64,000 nt of DNA from Burkholderia savannae (GTDB taxonomy: Bacteria > Pseudomonadota > Gammaproteobacteria > Burkholderiales > Burkholderiaceae): positions 744,001-808,000 of the forward strand of contig NZ_CP013418.1 of the NCBI RefSeq assembly GCF_001524445.2. The letters are read 5' to 3'. Each line of letters starts with the position of its first letter. Within the stretch, counting starts at the first letter, position 1. Below are positions 1 through 11,644 of the stretch, piece by piece. The notes beneath the pieces were generated by a model, which was not told the DNA's origin, made no database searches, and worked only from the letters and a program-made list of their open reading frames with translations. Made by a program: the position numbers and the translations under genes.

Positions 1-1
1 C

Positions 2-541
2 ACGGAGCTCGCGCAACGCTTTCCCGAGCTGTCCGACGTCCCGGCGAGCCTCGTGGCGACGCACACGTCGACGAAGCACGGGCGCGTTCGCGTCCATGCC
101 GCGCATGGCGTCGTCGCGCTCGAGGAGGCGGGCTGCGCGTTCTACGTTCACCCCGAACTCGGCACGCTGATGCGCAACGCCGCGCTCGCGTCGCGCTTGC
201 AGCACGAGAAGGAGCGCGAAGCGCGCCGCGCGGAGGAGCTGCACGCGCGAATGCGCCCGGTGTCGGCGCACACCCAGGCGCACAAGATCGGGCCGACGTG
301 GTATCTGGTCGAGCTCGACTATCTGCCGTTTCCGCGCCGCGAGGCCGCCGACCCGGCCGCGCGCCACGCGCCCGAGCACGCGACCGTGTTCGATGCGGTG
401 CTCGGGCGCGTCGTCGACGCGTCGGACCGCTTCGACCTCGAACACATCTACGGCCGCCGGGGCGTGTACGGCGCACGCAGGCGCGAACTGTCGTATCGCG
501 AGTTGCGCGACCTCGGCCTGCTCGCGCCGGCCAGGACGTGA
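2..541 (+). CDS. Unrecognised protein, 5' end outside the window
   Basis: I do not recognise this family. The reading frame is open from base 2 to the TGA at 539-541. An internal GTG at 53 could start a 162-residue protein, but no good ribosome binding site precedes it and the frame runs off the left edge, so a gene entering from outside is more likely. The protein is basic and soluble-looking, with an Arg/Glu-rich helical stretch in the middle and no signal peptide or membrane segment. It ends about 170 bp before the GYD gene. Function unknown. Confidence 0.45.
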   Translation, partial: TELAQRFPELSDVPASLVATHTSTKHGRVRVHAAHGVVALEEAGCAFYVHPELGTLMRNAALASRLQHEKEREARRAEELHARMRPVSAHTQAHKIGPTWYLVELDYLPFPRREAADPAARHAPEHATVFDAVLGRVVDASDRFDLEHIYGRRGVYGARRRELSYRELRDLGLLAPART

Positions 542-572
542 TCGGCGAATGCCGCGTCGGCGCGGCATTCGA

Positions 573-614
573 CGTTCGGCGTTCGGTGTTCGGTGTTTGG
601 CGTTCGACGTTCGG
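573..614. repeat. Heptamer tandem repeat (CGTTCGG x6)
   Basis: Six consecutive 7-bp units read CGTTCGG, CGTTCGG, TGTTCGG, TGTTTGG, CGTTCGA, CGTTCGG. The array lies between two genes, so a change in unit number would not shift a reading frame but could alter spacing upstream of the GYD/CapA genes. Confidence 0.8.
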
Positions 615-711
615 CATGCAGCAGGCGGACGCGCCCGGACCTTGATCGTGATCAACGGACGCCCGCTCCGATGCGCAATGCTTCAAGCATGTCGATGCGC
701 GCGAGGAGACG

Positions 712-1014
712 ATGATGCCGGACTTCGTATTGTTGACGCGTTTGTCCCCGGAAGGGCTCAAATCGCCGTCGAGCATGGAGGCGCTCGAGAAGCGCGCGGT
801 CAAGGAGATCGAGCAGGCGTGCCCGGGCATCGAATGGCGGCACAGCTACGCGATCCTCGGGCCGTACGATTACCTCGACGTGTTTTCCGCGCCGGACATC
901 GCGACCGCGTTCAAGGTGTCGGCGATCCTGCGCACGCTCGGACGCTCGCACGCGGAGGTATGGGCCGCGACCGAATGGCGCGCGTTCAAGGAAATCATCG
1001 ATTCGATCGGCTGA
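712..1014 (+). CDS. GYD domain-containing protein
   Basis: A 100-residue protein that is a single GYD domain, named for its conserved Gly-Tyr-Asp signature, seen here as LGPYDYLD near residues 49-56. It also has the family's N-terminal FVLLTRLSPEG and the C-terminal EVWAATEWRAFKEII. GYD proteins are small ferredoxin-like alpha/beta proteins of unknown biochemical role and no catalytic residues can be assigned. The ATG at 712 follows GAGGAGAC at good spacing; a second ATG directly follows. The next gene, CapA-like, is on the same strand about 135 bp downstream, so the two may be co-transcribed. Confidence 0.9.
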   Translation: MMPDFVLLTRLSPEGLKSPSSMEALEKRAVKEIEQACPGIEWRHSYAILGPYDYLDVFSAPDIATAFKVSAILRTLGRSHAEVWAATEWRAFKEIIDSIG

Positions 1015-1149
1015 TGCGGGCCGATCCACGCGCGAGCGATGCGCGACGAGCGGCGTCGCTCGATGCTCGGCGGCCGGCGTCGCCGGGCGATCCGCAACGG
1101 GCTGTTTCCTCGGAGGAGCGCGCGCCGGGCCGGCCCGCGCGTTGATGCG

Positions 1150-2283
1150 ATGAATGAAGCCGACGACACGCCGCCTGACGGCCACGTGCGCCTGTTTCTC
1201 TGCGGCGACGTGATGACGGGCCGCGGAATCGACCAGATGCTGCCGCATCCGAGCGATCCCCAACTGTACGAGCGCTATTGCCGGTCGGCGCGCGATTACG
1301 TGCGCCTCGCCGAACTCGCGAACGGCAAGCTGCCGGCGCGCGTCGACTATGCGTATCCGTGGGGCGACGCGCTACCGGAGCTCAATCGCATGCGGCCGCA
1401 CGCGCGGATCGTGAATCTGGAAACGGCGATCACGACGAGCGACGAGCATTGGCCGGACAAACCCGTGCTGTACCGGATGCATCCGCGCAACGTCGACTGC
1501 GTGTCGAGCGCGCGCATCGATTGCTGCGTGCTCGCGAACAACCACTCGCTCGACTGGGGGCGCGCCGGCCTCGCCGACACGCTCGACACGCTGCATCGGG
1601 CCGGCATCCGGACCGCCGGCGCGGGCGGCGACGACGCGCAGGCGGCCGAGCCCGCCACACTCGCGCTCGCGAACGGGCGGCGCGTTTGCGTCTACGCGTT
1701 CGCGGCCGAGACGAGCGGCGTGCCGCCGTCGTGGGCGGCGACGCTGCGGCGCAGCGGCCTCAACTATCTGGCGAATCTGTCGCCCGAGCGGGCGACGCAG
1801 ATCGGCGAGCGAATCGCCGCGCGGCGGCGCGACGGGGATCTCGTCGTCGTCTCGCTGCATTGGGGCGGCAACTGGGGCTTCGAGATCGGCGGCGACGAGC
1901 ACGCGTTCGCGCATCGGCTCGTCGACACGGGCGCGGCCGACGTCGTCTACGGCCATTCGTCGCACCACGTCAAAGGCGTCGAGATCTATCGCGGGCGGCT
2001 GATCCTTTACGGCTGCGGCGATTTTCTGAACGACTACGAAGGCATCCACGGCCATCAGCAGTTCCGCCCGGACCTCACGCTGATGTATTTTCCGGTGCTC
2101 GATGCGGACAGCGGGGCGCTCGTCGAGATGTCGGCGGTGCCGATGCAGATCCGGAACCTGCGGCTGCAACGCGCGTCCGCCGAAGGGCGAACCTGGCTGC
2201 ACGCGGTGCTCGAGCGCGAAAGCCGACGGTTCGGCACGCACGTGTCGGCGTGCGACGCCGACGTGATGCATCTGCATTGGTGA
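1150..2283 (+). CDS. CapA family (poly-gamma-glutamate/capsule-type) metallophosphoesterase-like protein
   Basis: This 377-residue protein has the CapA/PgsA fold signatures: LFLCGDVMTGRGI near the N-terminus, NLETAIT, VLANNHSLDWG, VVSLHWGGNWG and VVYGHSSHHVKG, followed by the YGCGDFLNDY strand. These Asp/His/Asn motifs form the dinuclear-metal-like site of the calcineurin-type superfamily. In Bacillus CapA/PgsA takes part in poly-gamma-glutamate export; isolated proteobacterial copies like this one have no proven substrate. There is no obvious signal peptide, so a cytoplasmic location is plausible. I chose the ATG at 1150; the frame is open back to 1039, but that extension is Arg-rich and looks non-coding. 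It converges with the Hsp70 operon. Confidence 0.88.
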   Translation: MNEADDTPPDGHVRLFLCGDVMTGRGIDQMLPHPSDPQLYERYCRSARDYVRLAELANGKLPARVDYAYPWGDALPELNRMRPHARIVNLETAITTSDEHWPDKPVLYRMHPRNVDCVSSARIDCCVLANNHSLDWGRAGLADTLDTLHRAGIRTAGAGGDDAQAAEPATLALANGRRVCVYAFAAETSGVPPSWAATLRRSGLNYLANLSPERATQIGERIAARRRDGDLVVVSLHWGGNWGFEIGGDEHAFAHRLVDTGAADVVYGHSSHHVKGVEIYRGRLILYGCGDFLNDYEGIHGHQQFRPDLTLMYFPVLDADSGALVEMSAVPMQIRNLRLQRASAEGRTWLHAVLERESRRFGTHVSACDADVMHLHW

Positions 2284-2349
2284 CGCGGTTCGAGCGGTCC
2301 GCCGCGCGGCTCCGGTCGAAAAGCGCATGCCGCCGGCCGCCCCGATCGG

Positions 2350-5169
<2,820 letters not shown>

Positions 5170-5172
5170 CGG

Positions 5173-7020
5173 TTACGCATTCGCGCCGCCGCGCACGTCG
5201 AATTCGACTTTCCAGCGCTCGTTCGCGCCGCTTTGCACGGCCTCGAGCTCGAGCGTGCCGGCCTCCGTCACGCGCGCATGCAGCTTCACGGGCACGATTT
5301 CGCCGGGCGTGCGCCCCTCGGGCGGCAGCGTGGCCTCGATCGCCTCGAGCTCCTGGAGTTCGTCGGGCGACCAGAAATCGAGCAGCGTGCCGACCTGATC
5401 CTGGCGGCGCACCGACGAACCGAAAAAGCGGAAATGCACCGGTTCGCCGACCACGAGGCCGAATTCCTGCGGCGGCAACGCGGCGTCGGAGCCTTCCTCC
5501 ATGCCGAACGGCGCGACGCACAGCGCCTGGATCGGCGGCTCGAGGCCGGGCACGGCGGGCATCGCCGATTCGACCGCGATGTAATACGCGCGCGCCGTGC
5601 CGCCGCGGATGCGTACGCCTTTGCCGCGCTTCACGTAGCCGTAATACGCGGCGCCGCGCGCCACCGCGAGGTCGAGATCGGCGCCGCCGAGCAGCCGGGC
5701 GGGCGCCGCGCCGTCGGTGGCGAGCCAGCCGTTGAGCGTGCCGAGAATACGCTCGACGAGCAGCGGCGACTTGAACACGCCGCCGTTGAACAGCACGGCG
5801 GTCGGATGCAGGAAGCTCGCCGACGCGTCGTGCACGTCCCGCAAGCCGTCGAGTTCCGCGAGCGCCGCCACCTGCCGGCCGAGAAACGCCGCGAGGTGCC
5901 GCGTGACGCCGGCATCCTGCGCGTACGGCAGGCCGAGCTGCGTCAAGCCCGCGCGCGTGCGGCTCACGGGCCGCGCCGACGCGTCGACTTGCGGGAAGAA
6001 GCCTTCGAGGATCGTCTGCGTGAGCTCCGCGCGCGTGAGCTCGGTGCGGATCGAGCCGCCGATCAGCTTCGAGCCGCGGCTCGGCACGACGAGCGGCGCG
6101 GCGTCCGTCGACGGATCGCCGAGCAGCGTCTCCTTCGCGGCGCGGCACGCGTAGGTGAGGGCGCGCAACTGCCACGGGTCCGCCTGCGTGCCTTGCGCGG
6201 CAAGCTTGCGCGCGACCACGTGCGCGAGCGCGAGATCCATGTTGTCGCCGCCGAGCAGGATGTGTTCGCCGACCGCGACGCGATGCAGCTCGAGATTGCC
6301 GTCGCGCTCGACGACCGCGATCAGCGACAGGTCGGTCGTGCCGCCGCCGACGTCGACGACGAGGATGATGTCGCCGACCTTCACCTCCTTGCGCCATCCG
6401 CCGCCGCTTTTCTCGATCCAGCTGTAGAGCGCCGCCTGCGGCTCCTCGAGCAGCGTCATGCGCGCATAGCCGGCCGCCTGCGCGGCCTCGGCCGTCAGCT
6501 CGCGCGCGGCCGGATCGAACGATGCGGGAATCGTGACGGTGACGTCCTGCTGATCGAACGGCGCATCCGGATGCGCGTGGTTCCACGCGTCGCGCAGATG
6601 GGTCAGATAGCGCACCGAGCTTTCGAGCGGCGACACGCGCGCGACTTCCGGCGGCGCGTCGCTCGGCAGGATGCCCGCGCGGCGATCGACGCCCGGATGG
6701 CACAGCCAGCTCTTCGCGCTCGATACGAGGCGAATCGGCGTGCCCGCGCCGCGGCTGCGCGCGAGCTCGCCGACCGCGAAATCGCGCTCGGGCGCCCACG
6801 GCAGCGCGAGGTCGCCCGGCGCGAGCTCGCTCGGATGCGGCAGGTACAGAAAGGACGGCAGCAGATTCGGCGACTCGATCGCGCCCGGCGCGGTCAACTG
6901 CGCGATGGGCAGCACGTCGAGACGGGTTTTCTCGCCGTCGCTCGACGCGAGATCCACGTACGACAGCGCGCAGTGCGTGGTGCCGAGATCGATGCCGATC
7001 GAATAACGCGGCTCGCTCAT
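5173..7020 (-). CDS. Hsp70-family protein (615 aa)
   Basis: A DnaK-like ATPase carrying GIDLGTTHCALSYV at the N-terminus, LVVDVGGGTTDLSLI as phosphate-2 and LFNGGVFKSPLL in the adenosine region. Its C-terminus is a short beta-rich region ending in the EFDVRGGANA strand. At 615 residues it is near DnaK length, but it diverges from DnaK outside the ATPase motifs. The start ATG at 7020 overlaps the DUF2760 stop in an ATGA arrangement, which implies translational coupling. It shares the AKSWL and EEPQAA(L/F)Y motifs with the downstream paralogue, so the pair probably arose by duplication and may work together. Confidence 0.92.
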   Translation of the reverse strand: MSEPRYSIGIDLGTTHCALSYVDLASSDGEKTRLDVLPIAQLTAPGAIESPNLLPSFLYLPHPSELAPGDLALPWAPERDFAVGELARSRGAGTPIRLVSSAKSWLCHPGVDRRAGILPSDAPPEVARVSPLESSVRYLTHLRDAWNHAHPDAPFDQQDVTVTIPASFDPAARELTAEAAQAAGYARMTLLEEPQAALYSWIEKSGGGWRKEVKVGDIILVVDVGGGTTDLSLIAVVERDGNLELHRVAVGEHILLGGDNMDLALAHVVARKLAAQGTQADPWQLRALTYACRAAKETLLGDPSTDAAPLVVPSRGSKLIGGSIRTELTRAELTQTILEGFFPQVDASARPVSRTRAGLTQLGLPYAQDAGVTRHLAAFLGRQVAALAELDGLRDVHDASASFLHPTAVLFNGGVFKSPLLVERILGTLNGWLATDGAAPARLLGGADLDLAVARGAAYYGYVKRGKGVRIRGGTARAYYIAVESAMPAVPGLEPPIQALCVAPFGMEEGSDAALPPQEFGLVVGEPVHFRFFGSSVRRQDQVGTLLDFWSPDELQELEAIEATLPPEGRTPGEIVPVKLHARVTEAGTLELEAVQSGANERWKVEFDVRGGANA

Positions 7021-7592
7021 AGCTCCACCTCGGCGGGAGCGATGACCGACGCGTCGTGGCCCGGGTTCAGCTTCGGCAGCCGGACGGCGTCGACGCGCCA
7101 GCCGCGATGGCTGATGCTGCCGCTGAACGGCGGCTTGCCGACGACGTTGCCCGTCAGGCGGATCGCGCTCGCGTCGAAGCCTTCGCCGATCGTCACGCGC
7201 GCGCCTTCGGCCTCGTCGCGCACCGGGCGAATCGCGAAGTGCTCGCGCAGCGTGGCGCGGCAGCCGTCGTGCACGAGGCGCGCGGCGGCGCCGATGTCCG
7301 CGTCGGAATAGCCGGCGATGTCCTCTTCGACGAAGTCGATGAGGCGCGCATCGCGCTGGAGCAGCCCGAGCAGCTGGAGCGCCGCGTCCGGGGTCGCTTC
7401 CTTGACGATCTCGCGCGCGGGCGCCGCCGCGGGTTGGGGCGGCGCGACGGGCGCCGCAGCCGGCGCCGCGGGGGCTTCGCCGTCGCGCAGGCGGCGTGCG
7501 CGGCTCGCGAGCTCGCGGTCGCCGAGCACGGAGAAGAACAGGCCGAAGGCGAGCGAAAGCCGGCCGGCGAATGAAATGTTCGGTTCGGTCAT
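7017..7592 (-). CDS. DUF2760 domain-containing protein
   Basis: A 191-residue protein. Residues 1-30 are a hydrophobic/amphipathic segment (SLAFGLFFSVLGDRELASRA), residues ~38-60 an Ala/Pro-rich linker, and from ~65 on the DUF2760 domain, recognised by LQLLGLLQRDARLIDFVEED, GAAARLVHDGCR, FSGSISHRGWRV and a C-terminal VIAPAEVEL. Function is unknown, but the family is consistently found beside Hsp70-like genes and may be an adaptor. It is first in the operon; its TGA overlaps the next ATG. The ATG at 7592 is preceded by GGAG. Confidence 0.85.
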   Translation of the reverse strand: MTEPNISFAGRLSLAFGLFFSVLGDRELASRARRLRDGEAPAAPAAAPVAPPQPAAAPAREIVKEATPDAALQLLGLLQRDARLIDFVEEDIAGYSDADIGAAARLVHDGCRATLREHFAIRPVRDEAEGARVTIGEGFDASAIRLTGNVVGKPPFSGSISHRGWRVDAVRLPKLNPGHDASVIAPAEVEL

Positions 7593-8019
7593 GAGGAGAA
7601 AGCTCCATTGGGCCCGCCTGAACGGCGAGCTATCCTGCCGGACGCAGGGCGGGACGAGCCGCGAGCGGGCGTCGCGCATCCTGTTCCGGCATCTCGTATC
7701 TGAGCCCGACGGGCGCAAAACCCGTATTTTGCCTTGATCTGATGTCGAGCCGGCCAAGGCACGCATGCAAACGGTCGCTTTTTGCGAATTTTTCGCGCCG
7801 ATCGCGCACGGGAACGCATGCGGCGCAAGGCGCGGGCGGGTGTCGGCGCGGCTTCGGCGCGGCTTCGGCGTAAGTCAGCGCGATCCCATGCAATTCGGGG
7901 CGATTCGGGGCGAGCGATCGCGCAGCCGAGCCGTTTCCGGCGCGGCCGCCTTCGTCGAAAGCGCGCAGCATGCCCGGCGGATGTCCTCCGAGGGCGCGCG
8001 CGTCGGGCTTGCGCTGCGC
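7593..8019. other. Intergenic region, no gene seen
   Basis: About 430 bp between the DUF2760 start and the hydratase stop, both on the minus strand. It holds an A/T-richer patch near 7725-7800 that could carry the promoter of the DUF2760-Hsp70 operon, but I see no confident -35/-10 pair or sigma-32 site. Confidence 0.4.
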
Positions 8020-8781
8020 TTATGCCAGCTTCACCGAGACGCTGCCGAGCTCGCCGAACCGCACAGTCAACGCCTTGCCGAGCGGCACCTCGATCACCCC
8101 CGCATACGATCCGGTGGTCACGATCTGTCCCGCGTGGAGCGTTTCGCCGCGCGCCGCCAGAAAATTCACGAGCCACAGCAAAGGCTTGAACGGATGCCCG
8201 TCCGGATGGCGGCCATCGGCCGCCCGGTCGACGCCGCCCTGAAACTCGAGCGCGATGGCATCGAGCGGCGCGTGGAGGCCGTCGCGCACGACCGGGCCGA
8301 CGCACAAGCCCTGATTGAATTGCCCATCCGCGAGCAGCTCCGGCACGGTCGCGCGCGACGGCTCCGCGTACCGGCAGCCGAGCACCTCGAGCGCGAGCCG
8401 GACCTCGCGGATCGCGGCGCGCACCTCGTGCTCGTCGTAAGGCCGGTCGCGCGGCGGCAGATCGCGATCGAGCACGAACGCGATTTCCGGTTCGATCCGG
8501 ACCGTCCGCGCATCGGCGACGGCCCGCAACGGCTCGGCCGACGCATGGATCGTCGACGCGAAGATCGGCGCGACGACGACCCGGCCCGGCGGCGGCAGCG
8601 CGCATTTCCATCCGCCGATCGGCTCGCCGAGCAATTCCGCGACGCGTTGCTGGATCGCGAGCGCCGTCTCGATGTCGTCGGGACGGCACGCATCCGGCAG
8701 AAGCGCTCCGGCAACGCCGGCGCGGCGGGCCGCAACCAGATGCCGCGCGGCGCCGTCCACGCGTTCGGGAGTGTTTGTCAT
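8020..8781 (-). CDS. 2-keto-4-pentenoate hydratase / fumarylacetoacetate hydrolase-family protein
   Basis: A 253-residue MhpD/FAH-superfamily enzyme. Recognisable segments are AIQQRVAELLGEPIGGWKCA, the metal-ligand region IEPEIAFVLDRDLP (Glu-x-Glu), and a C-terminal GQIVTTGSYAGVIEVPLG followed by RFGELGSVSV. Such enzymes hydrate 2-hydroxypenta-2,4-dienoate in aromatic meta-cleavage, or act as decarboxylases or acylpyruvases. There is no catabolic operon around it, so the substrate is open. The ATG at 8781 was chosen because the N-terminus then matches family length; the longer open frame upstream is Arg/Ser-rich and non-coding in character. Confidence 0.88.
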   Translation of the reverse strand: MTNTPERVDGAARHLVAARRAGVAGALLPDACRPDDIETALAIQQRVAELLGEPIGGWKCALPPPGRVVVAPIFASTIHASAEPLRAVADARTVRIEPEIAFVLDRDLPPRDRPYDEHEVRAAIREVRLALEVLGCRYAEPSRATVPELLADGQFNQGLCVGPVVRDGLHAPLDAIALEFQGGVDRAADGRHPDGHPFKPLLWLVNFLAARGETLHAGQIVTTGSYAGVIEVPLGKALTVRFGELGSVSVKLA

Positions 8782-9357
8782 GTCGTTCTCGCGAAGAAAA
8801 GGGCGGCAAAGGGAGCACGCCGGGATCGGCGCAACGGAAGCGATGATAACGGTTTCATCGCGATCGCATCGCCCGGCGGCCACGCGGCATCGAGGCATTG
8901 CATGATCGATGCGCTCGCGGATCGATCCGCCAGCCGGCATCGCGGACAACCCGACACCGGCTGGCGCGCCGGATGTGTGCCGCGCCGGCTCGTCGCCATG
9001 CCATCCTGATGCGCGCGGGCCTGCTGCCAATAGGCACCGCTCGGCACCGCTCGGCGCCGTTCGACGCGGCTCCACGCCGCACGCACGACGGCCGCTAGCG
9101 CTACGGGGCGCCCGCCGTCACGGCTTGTTCCGCCATGCTCCCGGCGTGCAATCCCCGGCCTCGGCGGCCACGCGAGACGCGCGCTGCATGCGGCCCCAAC
9201 GTCGGCGGCGAGATCGCCTCTCCATCGGCCTGACGCCCCGGCGCTTTTCGCCGGAAACCGCCGCCGTCGCCGGCATGAACGCCCGGCGACGGAATTGCAA
9301 AAACACCCGGCCGTCGGCTGCTACAATCTCGGCTTATTTTTCAGTGGGCTGGAAGTT
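8782..9357. other. Intergenic region upstream of proQ-like gene
   Basis: About 575 bp without a credible gene. It contains a short direct repetition of CGGCACCGCT around 9036-9056 and, just upstream of the ProQ-like gene, a good -10 hexamer (listed separately). Open frames across it have Arg-rich, shadow-like composition. Confidence 0.4.
9295..9327 (+). promoter_or_regulatory. Possible sigma-70 promoter of the ProQ-like gene
   Basis: TACAAT at 9322-9327 is a near-consensus -10 about 30 bp before the start codon. TTGCAA at 9295-9300 is a possible -35, but the 21-bp gap is longer than usual, so only the -10 is persuasive. Confidence 0.35.
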
Positions 9358-9825
9358 ATGGGCTTTGAGCAACTTGCATCGTTGCGCGATCAACTTGCGA
9401 GAGACGCCGCGCGGGAGCGGTCGGAGAAGAAAGCGCAGAAGCGGGACACCAAACCGGCGGCTTCGCCGAGCGCGACGGACCCGGTGGTGCTGACGATCGC
9501 GAAACTCCAGAAGCGCTTTCCGCTGGCGTTTCCGCGCAATCCTGCGCCGAAGGTGCCGTTGAAGGTCGGCATTCTCGAAGACCTGATCGGCCAGGCGCAG
9601 GCGCTCCGGTCGAGCGAGGCCGAGTTGCGCGACGCGATGAAGACTTGGTGTCGCGGGAACCGCTACTGGACGTGCCTCGTCGAAGGTGCCGTGCGCGTCG
9701 ATCTGGCGGGCGGCGAAGCAGGGCAGGTATCGGCCGCCGATGCGAAGCGCGCGCGCATGCTGAAGGGGCGTCGCCCGGCGAAGCCCCGGCCGCAACAGGC
9801 CAAGCCCGAGCAGGCTCCACAATAG
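9358..9825 (+). CDS. ProQ/FinO-family RNA chaperone
   Basis: A 155-residue protein with a ProQ/FinO RNA-binding domain at about residues 40-120: IAKLQKRFPLAFPRNPAPKV, VGILEDL and the family's WCRGNRYW with a following hydrophobic patch. A basic Lys/Arg-rich N-terminal tail (RERSEKKAQKR) and a Lys/Pro/Gln-rich C-terminal tail flank it, typical of beta-proteobacterial members. Such proteins bind structured RNA and small RNA-mRNA duplexes. The ATG at 9358 has GGAAG at proper spacing and follows a good -10 box. An H-NS-like gene lies 61 bp downstream on the same strand, so two nucleic-acid regulators may share a transcript. Confidence 0.9.
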   Translation: MGFEQLASLRDQLARDAARERSEKKAQKRDTKPAASPSATDPVVLTIAKLQKRFPLAFPRNPAPKVPLKVGILEDLIGQAQALRSSEAELRDAMKTWCRGNRYWTCLVEGAVRVDLAGGEAGQVSAADAKRARMLKGRRPAKPRPQQAKPEQAPQ

Positions 9826-9886
9826 CGACCGACATCCGCGTGCCCGCCGAACGGTGGGCAGCGCATCGATTGAAGACACACATCAC

Positions 9887-10216
9887 GTGACGACCAGCAA
9901 AATTCAGACGCTGCAAAAGCAGCTCGGCCACCTCAATTTGCTCCTCGAGGAAGCGAAGAAGAAAGAGAAGGCCGACGTGCTCGCCGCCATTCGGGAACAG
10001 GTGAAGCAATACGACATCACGGAGGTGGAGCTGCTGCGGGCGGCGGGCTTCGTGAAAGACAAGCCGAAGAAATTGCCGGCGAAATACTATGATCCGTCGT
10101 CGGGCAAATCCTGGACGGGCCGCGGCGCCTGCCCGAAATGGCTGACCGGCAAGAACCTCGACGACTATCTGATCCGGCCGGAGCCTGAGCCATGGTGGCC
10201 TGGGGAGAACGCGTAG
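9887..10216 (+). CDS. H-NS histone-like family protein
   Basis: A 109-residue nucleoid protein. The N-terminal ~50 residues form the H-NS oligomerisation coiled coil (LQKQLGHLNLLLEEAKKKEK). The C-terminal DNA-binding domain has KYYDPSSGKSWTGRGACPKW, including the SWTGRG core that inserts into the AT-rich minor groove. H-NS proteins silence A/T-rich acquired DNA, of which this window has much. I prefer the GTG at 9887, giving MTTSKIQTLQKQ; the frame is open to an ATG at 9854. A second H-NS-like gene lies at 58.1 kb. Confidence 0.87.
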   Translation: MTTSKIQTLQKQLGHLNLLLEEAKKKEKADVLAAIREQVKQYDITEVELLRAAGFVKDKPKKLPAKYYDPSSGKSWTGRGACPKWLTGKNLDDYLIRPEPEPWWPGENA

Positions 10217-10416
10217 ACGGCGGCGGCCGCACGCGGCAGGCAGCGCCGAGCGCCGCGGTCCGGCATCGTCCCAAAGCCGTTGCTTGTATTCGCCGTGAAA
10301 CCCGTGGCCTGCGGCCGCGCGACGATTGCTCGTCTTCGCACGCCCGATGCTCCCGCGCAAGACATTCGCGCGGCAGTGCGATGCCGTCCGTCGACGGCGT
10401 CGTGACCTCGAAAGAA

Positions 10417-10586
10417 ACTGCGCACCCGCGCTGTCGACCGACCAGCCGGCGAATCTGCCGCGTCGTCAGCCCGAGCCGCTCAGCCACGCGCCACGGCTTG
10501 AGCTTGCCGTCCGCCACGTCCTGAATGGCCTTCTTGGATCGATCCAATTCTCGCATCGTCATGATGATCCGTTCCGTCGCTGCCAT
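10417..10586 (-). pseudogene. 5' remnant of an ISNCY-type transposase
   Basis: The first ~55 codons encode an N-terminal helix-turn-helix: MTMRELDRSKKAIQDVADG followed by AERLGLTTRQIRRLVGR, typical of ISNCY-family transposases, which are normally several hundred residues long. After the RLVGRQR segment no frame downstream continues the family sequence, so the gene is truncated at about 10417. The flank at 10620-10670 (aagcggatatctgaacttgg, then gaagcggacatt) may be the outer end of the element. Confidence 0.6.
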
Positions 10587-10766
10587 CGAAGCCTCCAGCG
10601 CTGGATTCCCAGCGGCCGATCAGCTTACGACGGGGCGAAAAGCGGATATCTGAACTTGGCCGGAAGCGGACATTACAACTTAATTACTATAGCTATTTAT
10701 GTCGATAATTTACCTTATGTCAAATTGCCGACGTAGGGCCGCATCGAACCAGCCGCACTCGTTGGT

Positions 10767-10805
10767 TTGCATAAATTTGTTCTAAAAATTTGCGTAAATT
10801 TGTTC
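10767..10805. repeat. Direct repeat, 2 x 16 bp in A/T-rich DNA
   Basis: TTGCATAAATTTGTTC (10767-10782) and TTGCGTAAATTTGTTC (10790-10805) differ at one base and start 23 bp apart, about two helical turns. The pair lies in an A/T-rich gap between the transposase remnant and the 3' end of the DUF4145 gene. It could be an operator or the edge of a lost element; no function can be assigned. Confidence 0.6.
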
Positions 10806-10846
10806 CTGTCCACATGGGCGTACTTTCGTGGCGTCATGCTCACGAC

Positions 10847-11554
10847 CTATTCCGGCAGAGCCTTCCCGGGGCGCGGATGCCGCGGCGGAATGCGCTTCGC
10901 GATCTCATAGACTGATTTTCCGCTCACCACCGTCCGGGCGACAAATTGCTCCAGCGCGGTGAGCAATTCGCGGAACTCGGGTTCATTCGGCGACCAGCCG
11001 CGATGAGCTGCCGCATTTCCAGCGTTCGCTACGGTGGCCAGCACAATCGCCTCAGTCTCGCCAATGAAACCGTTGCTCTTCAGAACGTCGACCTTCTTTT
11101 CCAGCGACAAGCCCGGGTCGATCTTTAGAAACTCTGTCGCTCGATCAAGCGCGGTCCTTAGCCCTACCGCAGCCAGAATCAGCGCCCCTGTTGATTTCGC
11201 GTCGTAAGTTTGCGTCAAAATCGTGGCGAGCTGTGGGTCTATGCTTGATAAATCCCAAATCCAGTCTGGCCGGTCGTTGCTTTTGTCGGGCATCGGGTAA
11301 GTCGTTACAGTGACGGGGTTATACATCTCTTGTGTCCCATCCACACCTATTCGTATGTCCCAGTCCTCAGAATCCCAACTACTGCGCCAATAGAAAACAG
11401 TTTCGCAGCCCAGGCATTTCAGCAACCGGTGATCGACTTTCCCATTCGCTGCATTGCGGCCGTCAGTCCACTCCCACGGCTCATCTAAGGCGCCATGAAC
11501 GCTACAATTCCGCTCGCCATCACATCGCGGGCAATGAGCTTTCAACGTTTCCAT
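10847..11554 (-). CDS. DUF4145 domain-containing protein
   Basis: A 235-residue protein. The N-terminal ~70 residues carry two Cys pairs (HCPRCDGERNC and LLKCLGCETVF) that probably bind zinc. The C-terminal part matches DUF4145 (ALILAAVGLRTALDRATEFL, LKSNGFIGETEAIVLATVAN, AGNAAAHRGW), a helical domain found alone or fused to nucleases and often located in defence islands. The ATG at 11554 has AGGA six bases upstream; a TTG further up is less likely. It follows a truncated carbamoyltransferase gene on the same strand. GC content is visibly lower than the 1-9 kb region, consistent with acquisition. Confidence 0.8.
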   Translation of the reverse strand: METLKAHCPRCDGERNCSVHGALDEPWEWTDGRNAANGKVDHRLLKCLGCETVFYWRSSWDSEDWDIRIGVDGTQEMYNPVTVTTYPMPDKSNDRPDWIWDLSSIDPQLATILTQTYDAKSTGALILAAVGLRTALDRATEFLKIDPGLSLEKKVDVLKSNGFIGETEAIVLATVANAGNAAAHRGWSPNEPEFRELLTALEQFVARTVVSGKSVYEIAKRIPPRHPRPGKALPE

Positions 11555-11644
11555 ATGTTTTCCTGCGTACGGGGCAACCAATCTTTCTCATTGCGCGCGG
11601 ACAGCGGCGCCGAAAACCCGACCGCTCTACAATGGTCAGTATGG

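Noticed and set aside
10017..10416. Continuation of the transposase remnant in the same frame or other frames
   Set aside because: None of the three minus frames after the HTH segment resembles the rest of an ISNCY transposase; the plus strand here is the H-NS-like gene and its tail.
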